Assembly (NCBI GenBank): GCA_022495005.1 | Contig: JAGYXB010001861.1 | Span: 988,904-1,052,903, forward strand | Length of the DNA stretch: 64,000 nt | DNA from: Rhyacophila brunnea | Lineage: Eukaryota; Arthropoda; Insecta; Trichoptera; Rhyacophilidae | Direction of reading: 5' to 3' | Shown here: piece by piece, positions 36,701-48,700 of the stretch | Layout: the number at the start of each line of letters is the position of its first letter | How positions within the stretch are numbered: the stretch's first letter is position 1 | Notes under the pieces: model-generated | Seen by the model: the letters and a program-made list of their open reading frames with translations, nothing else | The model's database searches: none | What the model was told of the DNA's origin: nothing | Translations under genes and position numbers: made by a program

Positions 36701-39700
36701 TCTCCTGACTCGGTGAGCCAGCCCTGAAATAAAATCACAAAATAAATTATAACCGAAGCCTTTATGTATGAAAGAGCTGTTATGTATGTGAAGCACCTAG
36801 TTTCAAAAGCCCCTAAAACGGTTTTTGATTTTTTTTTGTTAGAAATGTATTTAGATGGATATTTTTGTTACCTATTGATACCAAATACAACCCCTCACGA
36901 AGAGACGTCGCCGATCCCATACCAGGAACCTTACATAAAACAACGCCTACCGTCCCGTAAAATGACCAGCTCTGCAAATGTTCGCAACCTCTGTATGTAC
37001 TAAATAATAATATAACTAAAATAACATTTCACAAACGATTTTGCGAGAGGCGAATTTCGAAGACGGTCACAAATAAAATTACCCGAAACCGAGGGTATTT
37101 ATTGCCCTTCGGCCCAAGCAAAATATTACCGTTAGATTTCTAAAAAGTCGAAATGTCTACCCTCTCCCCGCACCTTACGAGGGTGCAGACATGTTGAAAA
37201 TAATTCTGCAGTACAGAGTCGCCCACGAAGAGGAGATGCGGCCCCCGCGCTCCCCTGCCCTTGCGGGGAGTCGCCTAGTAAAAAGTAAACTCCACCTGTC
37301 TAGATATTATAAAAGTGTACCTCTGTAGTGTTCTCGTGTTAAAAATTAATCGAACGAAAGTTAGCCTACCTTAATAAAAGTGAATACCTACCGTGAGATC
37401 AACCCCTAAAATAAAGTCAGTGTCGTGCCTAATCTAAGATCCCTTTAAATGAATCCAATGTAATAAGACCAATGCTTGTCCATACCTAATTGCAATAAAA
37501 CATAGTTTTGCACGGAATTATAAAATAAACTTCTGTGTTATACTAATTGTGCCCGTTATAACGTCCCTCACTCCCCAAAGATCAAAAATGCCCGAATGAA
37601 GGACTCCACACACCGACGTGAGTTCTAAAAGGTATTACTATATGATGGCCAAAGATTGAACTTTAAAAAACTCCACAAACCGTCAATACGTACAATCAAA
37701 AATTTTGGTATATTTCAAAACCCACTAAAATGGTTGGGTCTGCTTTTCAAATACCCCTAAAATGGAAAGCCAAAATACTCTTTAGAATGTAATAAATTAA
37801 AAAATAAATACATAAAGTTCACAGATTTAATAGATATGAGTTTTTCTAATTTTTCTCAAAACTACCTAAAATTATTATTCTCATTTTTCTCAGAACTACC
37901 TAAAATCGTTTTAGGGGCTTTTGAAACTAGGCGCCTCAATTGTAATAAAGTTACTAATGCTAATTGTTAAACTAGCTGGAAATAATTTCGAATTGCAAGT
38001 TCATTTGTAGCCACTATTACACAACAAAAACGGTGGTTATAAATAAGACAGAATTTTTTCAATGTGCTTACTTACAGAGTATTATTTATGAGGGTGGAAG
38101 GAGTCCGCAGATTAGTGAAATGTGTAAATAGCAGTTAAGACAGTTAAGAAAACCTAAAGATTACAACATTTTAATAATCACAATATTTTAATATATTTTA
38201 TTTAATGTTTTAATAATCAGCAAAAACGCGGCCGTGCGAACTGACATATGATCGTCTTCCACCGGCCAAAGAAATACTCACATGTCGGATGTCATTTGTC
38301 GCATCACAGGAATGAACGAGTAAACAGTGCATTCCTGTCTTTGTGTCGTGAGAAATCCATTGTTGGACTGATAACGTTTGTACCTTAATCAAATTTCGCA
38401 GACAAAATCCCAGGAATCTATCCGCAGTGTGGGAACAAAACAATAAATTTACCCACGCTGTGGATAGCATTTTCTTTGTCTACTTTCAATATAAAAACAG
38501 ACGTGGCAATCCAACAAGAAATCAGTACCTTAAATTTGCTCGTCTTAATAACACGCCGCTCGCTTCAACGTTAAAATAACTTTTATCACAAACACTATCG
38601 TCGTAATCTAATTTATAAACTTTGTATTATTCCAGCTGTAAATTGAATTTGTAATTTGTGTTAAGGGATAATAAATTTGGGGAATTACTTTTATACGCAT
38701 CAAAACCTTCTGATTCTATTCATCACCTACCCCTCATCACACCATCCCTTGTTACATTTATACTATGGCTACCTATGCAACCACACTAAAAACGTTACTG
38801 AAAATGAAAACCCCATAGTGGATTGTAATTCCGAATGAATTGTAGCATTCCAAGGATTATGTTAAAACGCAAGATTTCAAATCGTGTCACTGTCGTCTAT
38901 AGAGATGCCCATATTCACCAAAATCAAACAGAGCCCACTGTCAGTTTCGACTACCGTAAAGATAGCTGCACAATTATTGTGATAAAAAACCTAATTGGCT
39001 GTATATCGCCTCATATCATTGGGCCAACAAATGGATGGCCCGATTGCCTTCTGCGAAATGTCTAAATAATTGTGAAAAACTATGAACGCGTAGTGTAAAA
39101 CCTATGCGAAAATAGCAAAAATAGTAACCTATAATAATAATTTACCAATGTTAAAAACTATGCATTAATTACAAGCCGTTTAATATAATACGAGGGTGGG
39201 TCAATAAGTCCTTAGAAAAGCCGACAGGTGGCGCGATTAGTACTGTAAGCGGTTTGTTTTCATGCAGCGGCACTACCGATTCAGTATGCTGCGAAGTTTC
39301 AATCAGATTGGTCGGGTTGTTGTGTGTTTCTCGTACATTTAAAAAAAAATTTGCTTGTGGAAAATGGAAAAATGGAGAAATTGAGTTTAGAGCTGTTATT
39401 AAACATTTTAATATAAAAGGGTTAACAGCAAACGAAATAAAAAAATGAGTTGGATTTAGTTCACGGCATATCTGCTCCTTCACTTGCAACTATTTATAAC
39501 TGGTTAAATGAATTTAAACGTGGTCGCACATCAACAAAGGATGAACCACGCTCAGGACGTCCTGTAGAGGTGACTACACCAGAAATGATCAATAAAATCC
39601 ACGATATGGTGTTAAGTGACCGAAGATTAAAGTTGAGTGAGATAATTGAGGTTACAGGGATCTCAAAAGGTAGCGCCATTTCTATTTTACATGACAAATT

Positions 39701-42700
39701 GGGCATGAAAAAAGTTTCTGCAAGATGGGTGCCGCGTTTGCTCACAGTCGACAATAAACGCAATAGGGTGGTGGCCTCTAAAGCCCTGTTGTCGCTCATG
39801 CAACGCAATCCGGATGAATTTTTTCGTCGCTTTGTGACTGTAGATGAAACATGGATACACCATTATACTCCCGAGATGAAAGAACAGTCAAGGCAGTGGA
39901 TTGCGAAAGGCGAACCATGTCCAAAGAAGGCGAAAACCGTAAAATCAGCTGGTAAGGTTATGGCTACTGCATTTTGGGATGCACGTGGAATTATTTTCGT
40001 TGACTATTTGGAAAAAGGAAAAACAATAACAGGGGATTATTATGCATCTTTATTGGACCAGCTAAAAACAAAATTGAAGAAAAACGGCCTCATTTAAACA
40101 GGAAAAAAATCCTCTTTCATCATGACAATGCCCGTGTTCACACATGTTTACGATCAATGGCTAAAATTGAAGAATTGAAGTTCGAATTGGTCGATCACCC
40201 ACCGTATTCGCCAGATTTAGCCCCCCAGTGACTTTTTCCTTTTCCCAAACTTAAAAAAATGGCTAAGTGGACAACGTTTTTTTTCAAATGAAGAAGTCAT
40301 CGATCGGACAAATGCTTATTTTGAGGACCTTCCGAAAACTTATTTTCTGACGGTTTAAAAAAAATTGAGAAATGTCTAACCAAGTGTATTGAGCTCCAAG
40401 GAGATTATGTTGAGAAATAAAAAAAAAATACAAAAATAAAAACTGTTTTAATGCTTTTTTCTAAGGAATTATTGACCCACCCTCGTAATATTACCTTTGT
40501 TTTATAGATAGTCTTCTTATAAAGAGTGACAAGCCTGTCAACTGCGCCCTCCCTAATCTCCAAGCTGGGCAGATGCGGAAGGAAGTCGTTTCCGACAAAG
40601 AAGCACATGAACACCCAATCGTCGAGAGCTCGCTCAAACTCGAATTCAAATGGCAGATTTGGCATGTGGAGCTCCTTCTCTAGATACTCCCGCAGGACAT
40701 TCAACCTCACGAAGATGTAGGAGTCTTGCGTAGAGAAGGTGGGGTTTGAGGGTACCGCCGAGCCGTCGTCCGCTGCTATGCCGATGCACTCTTTCATCTC
40801 GTGACCTAAAATGACACAATATTATAAGCCTATGCCAAATATTGATTAACGAAACATTTACTTGGTAGAATTCAGTTTTATAATTAAATCATCGTCAATG
40901 TTGTAATTGTTACAATAAGTGCTATGATTAAACAGCACCTCTCTTGACTGTGTTAAATTTTAGAGCGAGATAGACAGTTTTGACTGTTTAGACGGCTAAC
41001 TTATTGTAATTGTTACAATATGTGCTAATACTTCGATACAAAAAATGAAAAACTACCCTCGATACTTGCCTATAGCAGTCTTGTGTATAGAATAAGATGC
41101 GCAGGTCATTATCAAAACACTAAATTTATGAAATTCAATATTATACTATTGTGCTAAGTAAAATAGATAGAAAAGTGAAGCACCGATGGGGAATTTAAAT
41201 AAAATGTGGTCATTATTACCGATCTGTCCACAAATATCGCATGGTCTCGGCTTATTGGGTTTGAACTCTTCTCTGATGATTGTGAAGTTGGGTTCGTGAG
41301 TGGCCAGCCCCAACATGATGAGATCGGCATCAGCGCCACACAACACGTGCTGAGTGTTCGGATCATGGTCCGGTTGAGCTGAAATATCACATGTAAGTCA
41401 ATTAGAAAAAAGTACATTGAATAGGCGCATTCCTAATTTACTACTGGACAAAAATTTTTACGAATTCCACGGAAATCATTTATTGCAGCAGAACTCATCA
41501 AGCACCCAGTGACCAGTGTGCGCGCACTGACGTCTAGATAAAAATCGCCGCATAGAGCGCTTTGCGCAAGCGCGGGCTGGCATGTTCTCGGCGCTCGCGA
41601 CATCTACAGTGTTAGAAGAGTCGATAGTCGACCTGTCGCATTTGTTGTTTAGTTGCATTCGACCAATCTCCAGAGCTCCAGTTGACAGCATGTCTGATGA
41701 CGATAACGATGACGTCACATCGACGAATTCGTCACTAGCGGCGCATGAGGCAAATTCTGATGCAAGAGCCGGCTAAGATTACAAGACTACTTGAACTTAG
41801 TCATTTGAGTGGATTGTGTCATCTAGGTTGCACATCTTTTCGTGTGTTATTATTTTTTATTTGCCAATTATGGCTTCAGTTAGCTTTGGCGAAGATAGCT
41901 TATTTCATGCTAAATCTTATATAGCTTATTACACCTAAAATAAATCTATAATAATATTTCTCAATAAAAGTCCACTTTTTTTATAAATATCTTCATTAAT
42001 AATAAACTTACAGATGTTTCAGATTCATAAGAAATATGTATTTTTGTAGGGTATTTCTAACTTACATAGAGAAAATTCAAAAGGTACTAAAAGGGTTAAA
42101 ACTCAATTATCTCGAAACAAGTATTATTGACTTATCCCAGTTGCTTTCAAATAGCGATACATAAAATGTTTTCAAATACCTCTCTGCTTGCGAATGTAAT
42201 CCATAATCTTATGTTCTCCTTCACCAGGAACCTTTGCATCGGAGAGAACTACTTTGATGCCACTCCAACCAGGATCGTTGTTTAACCTAAAACAAAAATG
42301 ACATGTGTACCGTAAAATAACAGAATTCAATCATACGGACTATAAAAACTCTATTCTCTAGTCAATGTCAATGGCAATTCATGTTTCAAACAATTTCATT
42401 ACCCACAGACATTGAAAAAACCTTTTTTAGAAGACAAACATAAATGAAAGTGATGGTGAAAAAAAGCTTATTTACTATAACTAATGTTATTGTGCATTGC
42501 GGATTCATTTGTAACATACCTACTTTAAAAGCTGCCAGCTTTTCCAGCATGGTAAATTCATTTCTTTCTTTAGTGGAAACAGTTTGTTTCAACAAGAGTA
42601 TTATGAAGAATATCTTTTTCTGTTGGAGGAGATGGCTTGGTTTTTAGTATATTCTTTTTCTTATCATGCCGTCCCCTAGAGCAGTGGTCGGCAAACTCAT

Positions 42701-45700
42701 TAGTCAACAGAGCCAAATATCAACAGTACAAGATTGAGATTTCTTTTGAGCCAATTTTTTAAACTTTAACTATACAGGTAGGTACACTGTTTATAAACTT
42801 AATAAACTTTAATTTAAGTTTTAAGTCTTAATTAAACTATAGGTACACTGAATAAAACTTGATATCATACTTAATAATGATCTTATTTATTGATAGAAAT
42901 TAAATTGTATGTAAGGTATCCATAAAATTAAATGATAAAAATGACTGACAAACACTCAATGTGAACAATGGCCTTGCATCTCCTTGGAAAGATTGGATAA
43001 GTCAGTGAAGGCCTCCGACTTCCTGACTAGCTCAGGCACTTGGAAGTGGAGGTTCATTAATGTGGAGGAACAGGCAGGAATCTCATAGACGTGGAGTAAC
43101 CAAGAAGTTACGGTAGAGAAAGAAAGTTGATAACTCAAGAAAACACTGGTTAAACTTCATAACTGGTATATTATCAATGTTGTTACACAATTTAACTTAT
43201 GGTCAACCTTTGTTCAAAAGTTTATAATCAAATGTCAATGAAATAATGTTTATATGTAACTAGATTCTCGTTAAACAATCACAATAAGCCGAATGTCCAA
43301 ATTATTTAACGTCTACAAGCCACAATTATCCAAAAGGAAAAGGTCTGAATTGTTCGCATCCGAAATTCACAAGTAAATTATGAAAAGTCATTTATTTAAA
43401 TCTCGAAATTAAAAAAAAAACATTTGAAAACGTCTGATTTATTTATATCTCGGAGTCCACAAAAATAACCACATTTATTACTGATTAATTAAAAATTAAT
43501 TTGAATATTATTATTTAATTATTTTAAAATTAACTTGATTATTATTAACTAATTATTTAACATTAACTTAATTATTTCTAATTAGTTATGCAGACGAGAT
43601 CGTCAGGGTCCCGGGGCAACAAAGCGTCGCCGAGGCGACCCCCGGAATCCACAAAACAGACTGATATCGGATTTTAGAATCTTGCCTTTTTATCCATTAG
43701 GGGTGGTCATATTTCTTACCTATTCACCGATACCGCCATATGCTACACATTTATATAAGGTTGACGGATGTCAGTCTATCAACCAAACATATAGTGATAT
43801 CGATGTACATAATATGATTAATATTAATATTACTTTAATTACATTAATTACCATATACTATTAACGCCCGTCCATATGTCCTACTTTATTATTTCGCTAA
43901 CCCATTGCATATTACATTTCATTAACCATTATATTACAATTATACATTACCAATTATCTTACAACCAAATCATATTTTATATTTAATCTATCTTAATCAA
44001 CCCTTTACCTAAGCATATTATATTTAGTCAAAATTTAATCCTATTATCTTATTACCTATATGTACATGGTCTGTGACCGACTTATCTCTTCCACAGTTCA
44101 CTCTGAGAAGCGGTGGGACTTGCCAGAGCAAACTGCTGGACTTCTACATATATTAAATATTGTTCTGCTTTGTCGAGGGTCGTAATCATCTAACCGGTGG
44201 TACATTGACTACCAGGATCAGACCGAGCGGCTGGGAGGCACTACTTCTTATGGGAGCGCCCCCCACAGGGGCGGAAAATTAAGTGTGCGTCATCAGGTTT
44301 GTATATTGTTGTTTTTAATTTTAGGCATGATTCCAGATTCTCATCAATAAGACAACTTCTCAATTTACTCTTGATAAGGTTCATGCTTTAAAAAGATTGT
44401 TCGCATGAATATGTAGAACCGAAAAGGGAAAGAACAGCACATAGCATATGCTAGTTTTTTCAACTGATCATATGAAACAAAGCCGCATTCAAGGGGTCAA
44501 AGAGCCACATGCGGCCCAGCCACTGCCCTAAAGGAATCTTTGCCTTATCCTCCGCTACCTGAAACAGTTCGGTGGAGCTGCTCTTGTACCGATAACGGAG
44601 GTTCTTAAACCACGAAATGCGGCATTGTCCTCTGTTACGCTTGTTGATCTTTCCTTGGATGACAAGTTGGGGAATGCTGTACTTTCTTCTTGCTTCGGAC
44701 TCGATTGCTGAGGGTCTCATTTTGAGAAATGCACTCCTTGCGATCTCAATTCTTGTTTTTATTTCCTGAGACTGGTCCCACTTCTCTTTGACCCATGTTC
44801 CTAAATGTTTATAGTGGGTCACGTAGTTTAGTATAATATTATATTATAATTAGTAACGTTTGTGATTTTTATACATTTCAATTAATTTAAATGTATAATT
44901 TTGGACTCCCCTTACCTTTATTAAAAAATACACAGCGTTTAGCTTTTTTTGGGAACTTGTGTGAAAAATACATGTGAGGCACTCTTCACTATATGGCATT
45001 TTGATCAGACTTAAAAATGTAAGACATAATAATACAGTTTGTTTAATAACCTTTCGTGAATGTAGTAATGCAGGCAGCGACTGAGGCGGTCCATGAACTC
45101 AGTGCCCGGCGTGATGCAATTCAAGTCAAAGTGATTGTCTTTTGTCTTCTCTGGAGGCACATTGGCGCCCTTGCTCTGCAACTCTTCGCGGATCCTAGCC
45201 ATTTCGATGATCTTCTCCTGTGTCTCCTTGGAGGCACGGAATCTACGCGAACGTTGCTGATTCATTTTGGCGCACGGGGCCTGAAATAATTAAATTAATA
45301 TGACTAATTTAATTTATTTACTACTTACTTAATTCAAATCCTATTCTAGCCTTGGAGGATAAGATAGTGCCATTTCCTTCAATCCATTGTCACTTGCCAT
45401 GTCAAATCTGCAGTGTATAATATACACTAATATATTATATTACTCTTCAAGTATTACTTCATATTAGTGGCGAAGGGTGGAGGTAGGCTGTGGAGATCCG
45501 TCATAAATAGTATACACTAAACTTTATTAGTCATAATTGTTTTCATTGAACTAATAATACAAATTGCAGATGGTGTTGATTGGTTTTTAAAATTCAATTA
45601 AACCCTGCCGCAACCAAACCATAATACATAAGAAATATCCTACACCACTGGTATATAATATATAGCATCGCGATGAACGAGTGGCAAGAAGTCTATATTT

Positions 45701-48700
45701 CTAAAACTGTGGGGCAATGATATGAATCCTAATATGTATGAATATTTCACCGAGTTGTACCTTGGACCATATTTTCCTTCCACAACCCGCCACATTCTTT
45801 TAGGCGTATACATGCCATTGTTCAATAAACAATCCGTAGAGTTACCGATGGATAAGTGATTAGTAATTGAATTTTAAGGCGATTGAATCACTAGTTTTTA
45901 TTACTGTCTTATAAAAGTAAAAAGTGTCATTTCTAAGTCATATTGAAAATAAAATGACTAATGTAATTACCCGTGGAAGATATTATACATCATCGCTAAG
46001 ACAGAGAACAAATGAGAACAACGCCCCTTAAGAATTCGTGTAAAATGACTTTACATCACAGAACGGCCGAGTTTAAAAAAGATAATTTAGTGGTACACTT
46101 ACCACACCGTCAATTGCCATGTAGAGAACTTTGCGGGGGCGGACAATCCTGAACAGACGGTCAACGCACTCGAAGATAGCGATCATCATCTCGTCTTCAT
46201 TCTTGGGGGCTACAAAAAAGGTAGAGGTTTAAACAAATAATTTTATTTACCAATGAATTGTTAATGGAGTAAATACTAGATATTAATCGGATTATTCGAA
46301 AGGTTATATACAGCACAGATACTGGATATCCAGTTTTGTATTTTAAAATCTAAATTAATATCAGCAGCTCTATTCAATGCGCACCCACCATGAGTTTTCA
46401 ATCTACCACGCTCAGATTAGCGAAAAGTTATTACCTTGGTTAATCGACGCAACTTAAATCTGCGGCTCGGTAATCTATATCTACAAGATAAGTAAGTTTT
46501 TCAATTTGTGTATGAGTCAGAGTATGGACCCAATAGGTTGAGCAAGTGGTTGACATCCATTTCTTGTAAAAACAAAATCTGTTTATACAAACCTCCACTC
46601 TGTGGAGGCCCATATGATCTTATTAGGATCGGACATGGTCGAAAAAAAAAGTATGCTGAGCAACTTCTCTTGCGCATGCATATTGTAACAAATTAGTTTT
46701 AGTGGATTTTTTGAAAAGAGCATCACTTGCATAAACAATTAATAAATTAAAACATGAATTTAGTGGGAGATGACGTTTGTTAGACTTTGATACCAAGCTA
46801 CTCATTTAAAATTACAATATCCTGCCTCCACCAGCACATCTATTCTATACACAAGACTGCTACCGGCAGCTATCGAGGGTAGTTTTGTATTGAAGTATTA
46901 GCACTTATTGTAACAATTACAATAAGTTAGTAGTAATTGTCACAATTTTGCCACATGACGTGGCTTAAACGCCGGCCTATAGAGTCGAGGGTCCCAGGTT
47001 CGAATCCAGGGTCTGGCAAGTACACATATTGTTTTTCAATTTGTGTATGAGTCAGAGTACGGACCTAATAGGTTGAGCAAGTGGCTGACATTCATTTCTC
47101 GTAAAAATAAAATCTGTTAATACAAACCTCCACTCTGTGGAGGCCCATATGATCCTATTAGGATCGGACATGGTTGAAAGAAAAAGAAAAGAATTGTAAC
47201 AATAAGTGCTAAGTTTTAACAGCACCTCTCTTGAGTGTGCTAAATTTTAGAGCGAGATAGACAGTTTTATGAAAAACTACCCTCGATAGCAGTCTTGTGT
47301 ATAGAATAGATGCGCAGGAAGGCTATTGCTGATTATTTCAATTCCACGAAATAGAAAATACAAATCTTTATTTGCACTACTAATTTTATTATCACCGGCC
47401 ACCACTGCCTCATACAAATAATATAAAATGTATGCACCATAAAGTTACAAGAGTGTAGTATACTGTGGGATCCATGGCATATGGTCAGCACCTCAAATAA
47501 CCTCTATTCAAATTACAGTAAAAAACCTTTATGTAATCTTATGTGCGAGCCGACATCTAAACTCCAGTGGTAGCTGGTGATTTTTTGGATTGTAATTTTT
47601 GAGGGTGCGCTGGAAACTTACCTTATTGAAAAATGAAATCAATTTGGTGTTGTTTTTGATTTGACAAAACGTTATTGACATTTGGGAAATTACCTGGATA
47701 TTTTATATTGTTAATAAAACATGTGGCGAGTTACTTAAATCTTTATTGGATTTGTTTTAAGATACGATTGTGTGACCTCATCGTTATTTACAAAATACAT
47801 GTTGCCAAATGGAGCTCCCTATATTGGTGGACTGCGACTTATTAGTTTGAAAAAACATCTAGTGTTGCTAGCAACAAATCGCACACGTCTCGGGCTGCGA
47901 GTCGAAGCCGGCTCAGTGTTGCGGTTACGCATCCCATACATATCAATGTTTTGAGAAGTGACGCGTGACTGACTCTAGGGCCCTATGTGCGCGGTCTTCA
48001 TATGCAACGTTCCCAGGATTGATTTATTGCTGTGCTAAATTATAAAAAAATAAACATCTTGCATAAAATAAAAGTAATATAACTTGGCAATAATACACGT
48101 TACAAGTGTGGGACAAAAGAATATTATGTAAAATTTATCGCGATATAACAAATTCACACTCGCCAGGGTAGTGATGTCTATTAAAGGTGAGTTGGAAATA
48201 CTGTCACCAATTTGTGTACTCAAGTTTCGGCATGAAACTACCCATACTCAGTACGTGTGGCCCAATAAACTTGTTCGAACGCATACGATGAGATCATCGC
48301 GACTCACCAGTTGGTGTTGGTAGACTTTCAATACTATCGACATTAAATGCGTGCGAGCGAGATAGCATAATACACGTATGTCGAGCCGTGAAACACTCAA
48401 CTGTCATAGCTCTCTCTTTCTCCCCAGTTGTAAAGTTGGTATAGTGAAGGACAGAAATGGTGACAAATTTGTTTTATAGTAATAATTTGGAGTTAGTTTT
48501 AGTTCCAAGTTGAGTATGAGACTTTATGTCAAGTTGACGTCAGTCTCAAGTCCCGGGATAGGTACTAGTACTCGAGTAATTATGCACGCCAAACGCTCTA
48601 TATAATATCCCAAATACTAGTAAGTATTTTGGAACAAGTTTTGATACTAAGTATTTTTTTATACTAGTAGTAAGTATACTTACTCTTCAAAATCGACCAG

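Noticed and set aside
38835..39065. 76-codon frame in intron 7
   Set aside because: No domain, no splice context, no repeat match; left as unexplained intron.
39494..39808. Minus-strand frame in the mariner
   Set aside because: Shadow of the transposase frame.
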